Shown here in pieces: positions 43,651-52,186 of a stretch of DNA of 64,000 bases. The stretch spans positions 124,001 to 188,000 of the forward strand of contig QMIT01000008.1 of the NCBI GenBank assembly GCA_024434115.1. Reading direction: 5' to 3'. Under the pieces are notes generated by a model, which saw nothing but the letters and a program-made list of their open reading frames with translations, did not search any database and was not told where the DNA came from. Each line of letters starts with the position of its first letter. The stretch's first letter is position 1. The position numbers and the translations under genes were made by a program. Origin of the DNA: Chloroflexota bacterium. Its GTDB lineage: Bacteria; Chloroflexota; Anaerolineae; Aggregatilineales; J027.

Positions 43651-45651
43651 ATGTTTTCCCAAAAACCCCCAACAATGGGTGAAAAACAAATCCACCAGCT
43701 ATTGACAAAACTACCACAAAACGAATTCTTTCACGTTGCCGAGTCCAAAATAGTCACAAAAGATGGAAGAGAAAGTAAGCCGGATTTCATCATTGTGGCA
43801 AGACGTAGAGGTGTTGTGATTCTTGAAGTAAAAGATTGGGTGAATTTATTGGAAGTAACTCAGAAAGAAGTTCGGATTGAACGTAGAGATGGCATTAGAG
43901 AAACAAAAGCTAATCCAATAGTTATAGCAGAGAATTATGCTTATGATTTAGCCAGTAGATTTGAACAAAGAAAAGAATTATGTCGAATATATCAAAAACG
44001 AACGGCGCTCAAATTCCCATGGCAAGCTGCCGTTGCACTACCCAACATCCCTCAAAAAACGATTCGACACCTTGAGAGCAACGGGATTTGGCAACCGGGA
44101 ACTGTCTTTGGAAAAGAAATTCTTACCGACCCTGAAATTTTCAAGAAAGCGCTACTTGATATTCCTTGGCGCTGGAAATTAGAAGCCCCTTTAAGTCAAT
44201 TTATTTTGGATATTGTTAGAGGCATTATTGATCCTCATCTTGTCGTAACAGATATAGAAGGAAACGACATTGGAACACTCGATTTTAGGCAAGAACCCCT
44301 TGTTAAAGAACCCTTGCCCTCTGCAATGCCCCAAAATCTAGCTTTATTTGACTCTGAAGATTTACTTTCTGAAGAAGCAAAAACAGCCGTTGCAGACCAT
44401 CATCTTCGATTAGTGAGAGGGGTGGCGGGTAGTGGCAAAACCCTTGTTTTGATACATCGGGCAAAATATCTAACCGAAGTCTATCCTAACAGCAATATAT
44501 TGCTGCTGACATTCAACAAAGACCTTGCGACCAATCTACAAAAAAGATTACCTAACGTAGAAGTTGTTAACTTTCATAAACTCTGTCGAGATATTATTGG
44601 AAATGGATGGCATTCACCGAATCATACTCAAGGCTGGTTGGAGCGTTACGCGAAAAGCGATTTAATAAACATGGGATTGACTTCTGAATTTATTGCGGAT
44701 GAATTCGAGTGGCGCAAAGACCTTGAAGTATTTGATTTGAACGAGTATCTTATCATTGAGAGAAAAGGTAGAGGAACGGCTCTCAATCAACAAAAACGGT
44801 CTGCCATCAACAAAGTATTCCAAAGCTATAGGATTTATCAAGACCAACAAAAAGTTAATAAAAAGGATTGGATGGATTGGGCTGATGTGCCATTACATGC
44901 GCTTGATATATTGAAAGATTCTACCCACCCACTAAAAAATCACTACGATACTATTTTGATTGATGAGGCCCAAGACTTCGCACCCACTTGGGTCAAAGTC
45001 ATTAAAGAGTTACTCAAATCCAATGGTTCACTTTTTATTTGTGATGATCCTACACAAAGTTTATTCAAGTATTTCTCATGGAGGCAAAAGGGGTTAGAAG
45101 TGGTTGGTCGTACTCGAGTTCTAAAAATTCCCTATAGATGTACCAAGCAAATTAACATAGCCGCCTATAGCCTGATTGAAGCAGATCCTATTCTTAGTAA
45201 AGATGAGGAAATCATGCATCCCGATCTAGATTCATCAGAACTTGTTGAGGGTGAATTGCCTAGCCTGTTCCAATACTCTAGCCTAGATAACGAGATTCAG
45301 TTTATCAAAAATGAAGTACAAGAACTTCTCAAATCTGATCTGACAGCCAATCAAATTGCGATACTGTGCCATAGCAAAGGCATAGTCAAATATTGGGCAT
45401 TAATGCGTGAGGCTGGAATCTATGTGGAACACTTTGAAAAAATGAAGGGACTGGAATTTCAGGTGGTATTTATTCCGCATTTACATACCACTTTTATGAA
45501 CCTCACCGACCCCGTTGATGTTAGCAATGAAAGACGGAGAATTTTTACGGCTATGACTCGTGCGCGTCATCATCTGTATATGTCCCATCATGGCAAATTA
45601 CCAAGCCAATTAGAGCAAATAACCGAGCATGTTTGGAGAGAAAATATTTAG
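43651..45651 (+). CDS. NERD nuclease-domain / UvrD-like helicase fusion
   Basis: A 666-residue protein. Residues 10-110 form a NERD (nuclease-related) domain with the core PDFIIVARRRGVVILEVKDW (D45, E59, K61). Residues 245-660 form a superfamily 1 helicase: Walker A RGVAGSGKTLVLIHRAK (K263), motif II LIDEAQDFAPTW, GDDPTQS-like CDDPTQSLF, PYRCTKQIN, and a final MKGLEFQVVFIP plus FTAMTRARHH pair. Such NERD-helicases are common in plasmids and defence or repair islands. The gene is clearly more AT-rich than all neighbours, which points to recent acquisition. ATG 43651 has GGAG 10 nt upstream. It abuts a histidine-kinase remnant at its 3' end. Confidence 0.9.
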   Translation: MFSQKPPTMGEKQIHQLLTKLPQNEFFHVAESKIVTKDGRESKPDFIIVARRRGVVILEVKDWVNLLEVTQKEVRIERRDGIRETKANPIVIAENYAYDLASRFEQRKELCRIYQKRTALKFPWQAAVALPNIPQKTIRHLESNGIWQPGTVFGKEILTDPEIFKKALLDIPWRWKLEAPLSQFILDIVRGIIDPHLVVTDIEGNDIGTLDFRQEPLVKEPLPSAMPQNLALFDSEDLLSEEAKTAVADHHLRLVRGVAGSGKTLVLIHRAKYLTEVYPNSNILLLTFNKDLATNLQKRLPNVEVVNFHKLCRDIIGNGWHSPNHTQGWLERYAKSDLINMGLTSEFIADEFEWRKDLEVFDLNEYLIIERKGRGTALNQQKRSAINKVFQSYRIYQDQQKVNKKDWMDWADVPLHALDILKDSTHPLKNHYDTILIDEAQDFAPTWVKVIKELLKSNGSLFICDDPTQSLFKYFSWRQKGLEVVGRTRVLKIPYRCTKQINIAAYSLIEADPILSKDEEIMHPDLDSSELVEGELPSLFQYSSLDNEIQFIKNEVQELLKSDLTANQIAILCHSKGIVKYWALMREAGIYVEHFEKMKGLEFQVVFIPHLHTTFMNLTDPVDVSNERRRIFTAMTRARHHLYMSHHGKLPSQLEQITEHVWRENI

Positions 45652-45717
45652 CTACATGCGCGGCAACCGGATATGAAACACACTGCGCTTGCCAATCTCG
45701 CTTTCGGCCCATTCACC
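45652..45717 (-). pseudogene. 3'-end remnant of a histidine kinase gene
   Basis: Read on the minus strand this stretch encodes GEWAESEIGKRSVFHIRLPRM and a TAG stop. It closely matches the C-terminus of the intact kinase at 47039-48340 (VIWVESEIGKGSAFHIRLPRI). No upstream kinase sequence accompanies it: the reading frame runs into the end of the CAP-LysM gene, and the helicase stop abuts on the other side. It is best explained as what is left of a second kinase gene after deletion or insertion. Confidence 0.75.
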
Positions 45718-46933
45718 TAGCTCTACGTTTACGGATCATTACAGCCGCACCGCTGAGCAAAGAGAGTGCCCCCAACATCGCAGACATAAGCGCAATTCCA
45801 CTCAAAATTAGTATCCCCGTGAGGTTGGTATCTTCTGATCGAGTATCCTTTTGCGACGAGAAGCTTGGCAGTGCTGTGGGAGCAGTTAATGGGATAATCA
45901 TAGCTATTGCGGTAGCCGTGACAATCGTCGCAGTCACGGTCGGGGAAGGGGTTGGCGCTGAAATAGTTGCAGTCACGGTGGGGATAGAGAGAGTTGGTGT
46001 AGGCGTGACAGTCGGAGATGGTTCTGGCACACGCAACCGAACTTCGTCCCCAGCCTTAATGATTGAACTGCGTGTCAGTCCATTGAGCGCCAATAGTTCG
46101 TCTAAAGATAGGCCATGCGTCACCGCGATTGTCCACAGCGATTCGCCATCCTGCACAATATGAGTAACAGGCAGTGTGGGCACGGGTGGCGGGGATTGCC
46201 CTTCCCCTAATCGGATAATGATTTCATCCCCCGGATGAAGGAGCGTGTTTCGGTTAAGATGGTTGATCGTCAACACCTCGTCCAGTGGAACCCCATATCG
46301 GGAAGCAATAGCCCAAACGGTCTGCCCCTCCTGCACCACATGAACAATTGAACCATCCGCGTTCGGTGTGGCGATCACAATGGGAACCACTACCACGACA
46401 GGTTGTTCTTCCGTGTCTTCTTCTAAAGTTTCTGCTGTCTCCCCAATGGAAGATGGCGGCGCGTGTGACGAAGGACTACCTACCAGTAAAACATAGTAAG
46501 TTTCCTCGCGGTTTTCGGCGACACCGACGCCGATATGCACGTTTTGTGAAAGCATGGTGATGCGATGAATATAGCTGCCCGCCCATCCTTGTACTGCCCA
46601 CGCGGGTGTGGCATATCCAATCGTACCACTCGCCGCATTTTCATTTACAAAGCCAGAGTATCCAGCGGCGGTAGCTCGATCTTGTGGCATAGAACCGCCC
46701 TCCCCTTGATGGGAGTGGATGTTCGTGGCGGCTTGCCAGTCGGCATGGCGCTGGGCAGCGGTCATCAACGCAGGATTCGCTGTTAGGGGAGGCATTCCAT
46801 TAGCGGTGCGATAATCATTCACTAAACGAAGCAGTTCTTGAGCGGCATCAGACTGCGCTTCGACAATGGACACCCTCAAGCCTACAAGAAGCAATATACA
46901 GCAGCATATCATACTGGTCAATATGCGGCGCAT
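45713..46933 (-). CDS. Secreted CAP-domain protein with two LysM domains and C-terminal membrane anchor
   Basis: A 406-residue surface protein. A signal peptide (residues 1-26) leads into a CAP/SCP domain (about 28-155; LLRLVNDYRTANGMPPL, HADWQAATNIHSHQ with a possible His, and VNENAASGTIGYATP). Two LysM domains follow (about 192-240 and 255-302; HVVQEGQTVWAIASRYGV and HIVQDGESLWTIAVTHGL), which bind peptidoglycan. A Thr/Pro-rich linker, a membrane helix (about 375-397) and the basic tail RKRRAR anchor the protein. ATG 46933 follows GGGAG. The histidine kinase is 105 nt upstream on the same strand. CAP function (protease, lipid binding or other) is uncertain. Confidence 0.9.
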   Translation of the reverse strand: MRRILTSMICCCILLLVGLRVSIVEAQSDAAQELLRLVNDYRTANGMPPLTANPALMTAAQRHADWQAATNIHSHQGEGGSMPQDRATAAGYSGFVNENAASGTIGYATPAWAVQGWAGSYIHRITMLSQNVHIGVGVAENREETYYVLLVGSPSSHAPPSSIGETAETLEEDTEEQPVVVVVPIVIATPNADGSIVHVVQEGQTVWAIASRYGVPLDEVLTINHLNRNTLLHPGDEIIIRLGEGQSPPPVPTLPVTHIVQDGESLWTIAVTHGLSLDELLALNGLTRSSIIKAGDEVRLRVPEPSPTVTPTPTLSIPTVTATISAPTPSPTVTATIVTATAIAMIIPLTAPTALPSFSSQKDTRSEDTNLTGILILSGIALMSAMLGALSLLSGAAVMIRKRRAR

Positions 46934-47038
46934 GGCATTACTCCCTACTTGAGATGTACAAGTCGCACTATAGCTCACTCACCCTTTTCGGTACATGACG
47001 TTCGCTATACGACAGGCTCTCAGGCGTTGGAGTTGCCC

Positions 47039-48340
47039 TTATATGCGTGGCAACCGAATGTGAAATGCGCTACCCTTGCCAATCTCGCTTTCGACCCAAA
47101 TCACGCCACCCTGTGCTTCGACGGCCTGTTTGCAGAAGGTGAGACCCAAACCCGCCGCGCCTTTGGTACGCCGATTTTCACCCTGATAATAAGGGTCAAA
47201 GATACGGTTCACTTCGGTGGGGGAAATGCCTTCACCCGTATCCGCGACGGTTATTTGTGTACAGCCTCGCCGCTGGTCACGCTTTGCTTCCAGACGAACT
47301 TCCCCTTTGCGTGTGTGACGAATCGCATTACTCAACAAGTTGCTCAATATGCGCGTCAAAATATTACGATCTGCCGAAACTGTCAAATCCGGCGAAGCAA
47401 GCGTGACTTGGAGGTTATTGTCATGCAGTTGGGCCATCCCCAAAAACTGCCGCTGTATCGCTTCAAATAATGGGCCAAGCGTAATCACTTCTTTTTTGAC
47501 GGGAAATGTTCCCACCTGTAAACGATTTAGATCAAGCATATTCTCAATAAGGATATTGAGTTGGGCATTGCCAATCCGTGCCCGTTCAATAAATTCCAAA
47601 ATTTCGCTGTCCTCGCCCCCCCGCTGGACGGCTCGTTCAATCAAATCCACATAGCCCATAATTCCACTGAGAGGATTTCGTAGGTCGTGTACCAACATTT
47701 GCACCAATTGTTCGTGAAGCTGTTGGGCCTCAATTAGCTGTGTATTACGCTTCTCAAGGGTTTGAATAAGATCATTGGCGATACGGGAAACGTGGTGCAT
47801 TTGGCTTCCATAGTCGCGTTCGTCGAAGTCATAGTCCAATGGGGTTAGCCCAACGAGGTGCGACAGTCGTCTTTGTACTTGATTGACTAAATCTGGGTCA
47901 AATGTCCAAATCCCCCGAAACATTCGTTCCGTTTGCGGTAATTCCAAACCACTCAGATCTTTGGCAACCAACGCACTAAAATATTCGGCGGATTCAACCA
48001 CCAAAAACCATTCTTGTGTCAATAAATGATCATGCGGCAATAAAGCATACTCAATGCCCGGTATATCGGGTGGCGTAATATCCGGCACGCCAAAAACCCA
48101 TACTGATTCGGCTTTTTGGGCAATTTCACGATAACGTTTAAGCTGGGGCAGAAAAAAACTCAGCTTTTGGAAACCAGCAAAAACCCGCACCGGCGTTCGG
48201 ATTTCCATGACACAGTTTTCGATTTCCCGGCTAATACTGATGAGGCTATGGCGGTGTTCAGTAAAGAGAAAAGGCGTGGTTGGATAGTCAACAATTTCAA
48301 AAAGCGAAGCATTTTCGGTCAAAGCCTGTAGGCGCGTCAT
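47039..48340 (-). CDS. DICT-domain sensor histidine kinase
   Basis: A 433-residue soluble-looking histidine kinase. Residues 10-130 resemble the DICT sensory domain found with diguanylate cyclases and two-component proteins (SLFEIVDYPTTPFLF, MEIRTPVRVFAGFQKLSFF). After a coiled-coil stretch come HisKA with H218 in MLVHDLRNPLSG and HATPase_c with N box LLSNAIRHT, G1 VADTGEGIS and G2 AAGLGLTFCK. It has no membrane helix and no receiver; no response regulator lies nearby, so its partner is elsewhere. ATG 48340 is chosen because the domain starts there. A truncated copy of its 3' end lies at 45652-45717. Confidence 0.88.
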   Translation of the reverse strand: MTRLQALTENASLFEIVDYPTTPFLFTEHRHSLISISREIENCVMEIRTPVRVFAGFQKLSFFLPQLKRYREIAQKAESVWVFGVPDITPPDIPGIEYALLPHDHLLTQEWFLVVESAEYFSALVAKDLSGLELPQTERMFRGIWTFDPDLVNQVQRRLSHLVGLTPLDYDFDERDYGSQMHHVSRIANDLIQTLEKRNTQLIEAQQLHEQLVQMLVHDLRNPLSGIMGYVDLIERAVQRGGEDSEILEFIERARIGNAQLNILIENMLDLNRLQVGTFPVKKEVITLGPLFEAIQRQFLGMAQLHDNNLQVTLASPDLTVSADRNILTRILSNLLSNAIRHTRKGEVRLEAKRDQRRGCTQITVADTGEGISPTEVNRIFDPYYQGENRRTKGAAGLGLTFCKQAVEAQGGVIWVESEIGKGSAFHIRLPRI

Positions 48341-48432
48341 ACAGTAGCCTCTCCGTAGACCCAAAATACTTGGGTGTAATCGCGGTGGACTGAATTATCT
48401 ACATCTACGATAACGCGGTCTGGCAAGAAGGG

Positions 48433-49065
48433 CTAATTTTTACCTTCAAGGGGGTCGGCACTATAGAGTTGAGCAATGAAAAAAGAGTCATCCATTACCA
48501 ACAAAGCGTGGTGTGCTTCAGGCGGATTTTGGTCGGAGTCTATCAAACTGACAGCTAGGCCATGACCTTCGAGTAATCTTTGCACTTTTTCGGTCATGGG
48601 GATGGGCATTTCTCCCAGCAAGCCACGCCCCGAAGTAAGCAATTTTCCCAGCGGCATAGCACGATTGAGGTCATCAGCTAGGGTGCGGAAATTGCCATAG
48701 TGCTGTCCGTATAACTGGGTCAGTTCCAGCATCAGGCCGTCTGCGTTATCGGGCATTCCACTGAAATAGACTTGCTGGAAAGGATAGTTATGATTCCACA
48801 AAAGGGAGTGTGTTTCCGTATAGACCATCGAATTAAATAAACCCACGCTGACTCGATGTTCACGCACACCCAAACAACGAATGATATAACTTCCGGTGGG
48901 GCGCAGGCCGTTCCGTTCCTCATCAAATTCAGTGGTTTGCAGCAACAGTTGAACTTCTTCCGGCGTGCCGCCCATTTGCACGGTCAACAGTGCCCCCAGA
49001 TGATTTTCCGGTTCAAGTTCGGTCAGGATTTTTTGTAGCGTGTTGTCGGATGGGAGATTTGGCAT
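48433..49065 (-). CDS. Hypothetical protein (210 aa)
   Basis: No family is recognised. The 210-residue protein has no signal or membrane segment, an even mix of helix and strand, and motifs such as LLTVQMGGTPEEVQLLLQ and LFNSMVYTETHSLLWNH. The C-terminus YSADPLEGKN is hydrophilic. It lies 92 nt upstream of the histidine kinase on the same strand and could share its transcript; a terminator separates it from the flippase gene before it. A soluble regulatory or ligand-binding role is possible, but unproven. Confidence 0.6.
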   Translation of the reverse strand: MPNLPSDNTLQKILTELEPENHLGALLTVQMGGTPEEVQLLLQTTEFDEERNGLRPTGSYIIRCLGVREHRVSVGLFNSMVYTETHSLLWNHNYPFQQVYFSGMPDNADGLMLELTQLYGQHYGNFRTLADDLNRAMPLGKLLTSGRGLLGEMPIPMTEKVQRLLEGHGLAVSLIDSDQNPPEAHHALLVMDDSFFIAQLYSADPLEGKN

Positions 49066-49084
49066 ACCAGCCCCTAAACTGTTG

Positions 49085-49117
49085 AAAAAAGAAGTGGAGC
49101 AGTTTGGCTACCCCACT
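49085..49117 (-). terminator. Terminator after the glycosyltransferase-flippase pair
   Basis: On the minus strand AGTGG-GGT-AGC and GCT-CCACT pair with a 3-nt bulge and a 6-nt loop and run into TTCTTTTTT, 10 nt after the flippase stop at 49128. Confidence 0.65.
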
Positions 49118-49127
49118 CTAAAAAATA

Positions 49128-50165
49128 TCAGGATGTCGCAGATGGCGCGGTGGTGTTGGAGTTGACCTTGCTCTGTTGATTGGAACTAATTCCTCGACTG
49201 ACCAGAATAAGGCCGCCGATGACACCGTGTACCATGCTGATCGCACGCACGACGAGCGCCGTCCCCAATGAGGCCGATTCCGCCACGCCCAAAAAGCCTG
49301 TCAAAAAGGCGACATAGGTAGCTTCACGCAGGCCCAATGCGCCGGGAGCAATTGGAATCAATTCAACCGCTACGGCCATACACATCAGTGGGATAAAGGC
49401 GAAGTAGGGCACCGTTTCGCCAAAGCCGATCAACACCAAATAAGCCCCTGTCATGGTCATGGCGTTCGCCAAAAAGGACAGCACCACCATGTAAAACAAA
49501 ATACGCATACTGCCAAGCTGACTTTGCAGTGCTTCGCTGAGTGAGACCACCTTGCCCGCAACCCTGCCTAATTTGAAGCGCGTCAGCAATTTCGTAAATG
49601 GCTCAACAAACCAGCCCATTCGTAAGACAAACAAGGCCGCAATCCCACCAACTGACAGGATGTGCATTGCCAATTCAAAGGTTAGGGTCAATTCATCATA
49701 GTTGGTAAATAGCAGAATCAAACTGGCGGTACTCAAAATGGTCAACATGCCCACCACACGCTCAATCATGACCGAGGCGACTGAACTGGCGGCCTTGCCA
49801 GAATCTGCGCTCATCTCAACCATGCGCATGGCATCGCCACCCATTGAAGACCCCGGCATAAACTGACTAAAAAACATGCCAACTAGGTACGTTCCCAATA
49901 AGCGGGAGGGCCTCAGATTTGGAATATCGCTGCCTTGCAACACTAACCACCATCGGCCCGTTTTGACAAGGGTGGCGGCAAAATTGAGCACTAGGGCGAC
50001 CAATACCCACCACAAATTGACTTTTAGTAGACCTTCTATCAGCGCGTCGCGTTCCGACACGCTGTAGATGACAATCCCAAGACCCCCTACCCCTAAGATA
50101 AGGCGGCCCCAGTTCCAAATACGTTTCCAGTTGATTGAGCGCTTGGTTGGTGTGGTTTCGGTCAT
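49128..50165 (-). CDS. UPF0104/YbhN-like flippase-type membrane protein
   Basis: A 345-residue integral membrane protein, second member of the family in the window. It has about eight hydrophobic segments, the TYLVGMFFSQFMPGSSMGGDAMR loop that corresponds to the family signature, and the late APGALGLREATYVAFL block. Its ATG overlaps the stop of the glycosyltransferase gene (ATGA), so the two are co-translated. With a glycosyltransferase partner, a role in moving a glycosylated lipid across the membrane is reasonable. Other possibilities: lipid-modifying enzyme or channel. Confidence 0.87.
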   Translation of the reverse strand: MTETTPTKRSINWKRIWNWGRLILGVGGLGIVIYSVSERDALIEGLLKVNLWWVLVALVLNFAATLVKTGRWWLVLQGSDIPNLRPSRLLGTYLVGMFFSQFMPGSSMGGDAMRMVEMSADSGKAASSVASVMIERVVGMLTILSTASLILLFTNYDELTLTFELAMHILSVGGIAALFVLRMGWFVEPFTKLLTRFKLGRVAGKVVSLSEALQSQLGSMRILFYMVVLSFLANAMTMTGAYLVLIGFGETVPYFAFIPLMCMAVAVELIPIAPGALGLREATYVAFLTGFLGVAESASLGTALVVRAISMVHGVIGGLILVSRGISSNQQSKVNSNTTAPSATS

Positions 50166-51418
50166 GTGCGCTGCGTTCCAATCACGGGTTCATTTGAACG
50201 ATTGGCACGACGACGACCCGACATGCGATCTTCGGCAATGGCATAGGCGTCCATAATGCGGCGGGCAACGGCTGTCCATGAATATTCGTCCACCGCTTTT
50301 TGACGATTCGCCGCGCCGCGTGCTTTCAAATCGGGATTTTCGAGCGCTTCATGTAAAGCCCGTGCTAAATCTACTGGGTCATGGAATTTGGCATAGAAGC
50401 CCAAATCGCCCAAAATTTCAAGGCTGGCAGGCCGCTCATAGGCCACGACAGGCAGGCCCATCGCCATGTAGAAATAGATTTTGGCGTCGCCTTCGGTAAT
50501 GGCAATCTTGGGGGCAATGGCTACGTCTGCGAGGGCCATGTAGTGACCGGTTTCTCGATATTCAACCTTGCCCGTAAAGGTGAAATATTCTTTCACCCCC
50601 TTTTCAGCCGCCTTAGCCGCGTACAAATCTTCATCGGGGAAACCCATCACCAAAAAGTGAGCGTCGGTGTAACCCCGTTCATGCACCAATACCCGTGCCG
50701 CCTCGATCATATCATCCACGCCTTGATAGGTTTTGAGTAGGCCCATAAAGACAATGATTTTTTTGTCAGTAGGCAGACCCAGCTTTTCATGCAAAACCGG
50801 GTCGTGTGGATAGGTGTCCGGCGAAAATTCATCCGTATCTACTCCGTCCAAAATAGCCCACGCATGGTCGTCGCTTAGATTAAAGCGTTCGCGGGACTGC
50901 TGGCAAATTTGAGTGGAGGAGGTCAAGACGACAGGTGATTTTTTCAGCGTCAGCCGTTCGATGCTGCTCAGGAAATTGTAGTAAGGGCCACCTTTGGCAC
51001 TGTAGCCATGTTCAGCAATCTCACCAGAGAAACTCCCCTGCATGTCAAAAATATAGGGGATGCCCAAAAGTTTCCACAACCACCATGCCACCCAGCAGGA
51101 ATCCCAACCATGTGCATGAACCACATCGGGTTTGATTTCACGCGCCACTTGGATGGATTTTAAGAGCAGCAGCAGGGCCAAATAGGGCTTTTGATAGGAG
51201 GGGCCAGCATCCGTTTTTTTGTACCAAGGAATGTTGACAATGCGCCGGATGTCTAAATCTGGCATATCACGCCCGATGTGATATGTCACCATGGTCACCT
51301 TATTGCCCAATTTTTGGAGGGCACGGGCTTGTTCATAAATGTGAATATGACCACCGCGATCCACAAAAAAGGGAGTCGCCGCCACACACAGGATGTTGTA
51401 AGCGGATTTTCGCTGCAC
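50162..51418 (-). CDS. GT4-family (GT-B) glycosyltransferase
   Basis: A 418-residue retaining glycosyltransferase. The N-terminal domain has FFVDRGGHIHIYEQARALQKLG with the Gly-rich acceptor-side loop; the C-terminal nucleotide-sugar domain holds IIVFMGLLKTYQGVDDMIEA and the E-x7-E type site near KIAITEGDAKIYFYMAMGLPV. Unlike classical GT4 EGFGL motifs it reads EGDAKIYFY, which some lipid-glycan enzymes share. No signal peptide; it likely works on the cytoplasmic membrane face. It is translationally coupled to a flippase-like protein. Sugar and acceptor are unknown. Confidence 0.9.
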   Translation of the reverse strand: MQRKSAYNILCVAATPFFVDRGGHIHIYEQARALQKLGNKVTMVTYHIGRDMPDLDIRRIVNIPWYKKTDAGPSYQKPYLALLLLLKSIQVAREIKPDVVHAHGWDSCWVAWWLWKLLGIPYIFDMQGSFSGEIAEHGYSAKGGPYYNFLSSIERLTLKKSPVVLTSSTQICQQSRERFNLSDDHAWAILDGVDTDEFSPDTYPHDPVLHEKLGLPTDKKIIVFMGLLKTYQGVDDMIEAARVLVHERGYTDAHFLVMGFPDEDLYAAKAAEKGVKEYFTFTGKVEYRETGHYMALADVAIAPKIAITEGDAKIYFYMAMGLPVVAYERPASLEILGDLGFYAKFHDPVDLARALHEALENPDLKARGAANRQKAVDEYSWTAVARRIMDAYAIAEDRMSGRRRANRSNEPVIGTQRT

Positions 51419-51634
51419 AACAGTCTCCTAGCTATAAACTTCAGGGAAAAGCCAAGCGATTATACGGATTGGTGTTTTTTCTCACAAGGGCGATGTTCTC
51501 CATATAGGTCAGTTAGCCTAACCCCTACCCTGCTAAATATCCCAAACTGAAACCAACTGTCTGCCTCATCGCTTGCCCCACGAGACATCCTATCATTAGA
51601 CAAGGTGAGTCTTGCAATGATAAGGAAAACGAGC

Positions 51635-52174
51635 ATGAATCCCAGCAAAACGAATACCCCACCTCAAAATCGCATGAAACTGGACGCCAAGACTTTAGGT
51701 TTTGGGTGTCTTATTTTGGTGGCACTGGCTTGTATTATCCTCGTGCTGCCCATGATTTTTGGGGGTGATGACGACGATAACAACGGCGACAATAATGACA
51801 ATGATAGTCAAGTAGAAGTGCCAGCGGATAATGCAGGTGATGTAAACCTCGGCTCGCTGGTAACGGCCAGTAATGTGGATCGAAACGGTTGTCCCACCGA
51901 CAACACCTCCACCTTTACCCCGACGGATTCGATCTATGTTGTAGCGCCCAACAGCGCCGTCAGCACAGGCACGAATATTTTTGCGCGGCTCTATCGTGAA
52001 GGCCAACCTGTTGAGGATACAGCGGTGATTAGCGCAGCCCAAGACTATAACAACACCTGTATCAATTTTGTCTTCGAGCCGACAGCAGGGGCCGAACTTC
52101 AACCCGGTAACTATGAGGTCGTTTTTGTGGTGAACGGCAACGAGACCGATTCTGTCGCGTTAAGCGTTCAATAG
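51635..52174 (+). CDS. Small membrane-anchored protein with extracytoplasmic beta domain
   Basis: A 179-residue protein. A cytoplasmic N-terminus, one membrane helix (about 20-42, LGFGCLILVALACIILVLPM), a Gly/Asp/Asn-rich acidic spacer (DDDDNNGDNNDND), then a beta-rich domain of about 115 residues with two cysteine positions (CPTDNTSTF, NTCINFVFEP) that could form a disulphide. It resembles an Ig/FN3-type ligand domain, but no family is recognised. AAGGA precedes ATG 51635; earlier in-frame starts lack a box. The next gene begins 12 nt after its stop. Confidence 0.7.
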   Translation: MNPSKTNTPPQNRMKLDAKTLGFGCLILVALACIILVLPMIFGGDDDDNNGDNNDNDSQVEVPADNAGDVNLGSLVTASNVDRNGCPTDNTSTFTPTDSIYVVAPNSAVSTGTNIFARLYREGQPVEDTAVISAAQDYNNTCINFVFEPTAGAELQPGNYEVVFVVNGNETDSVALSVQ

Positions 52175-52186
52175 GAGCGAAAATCA

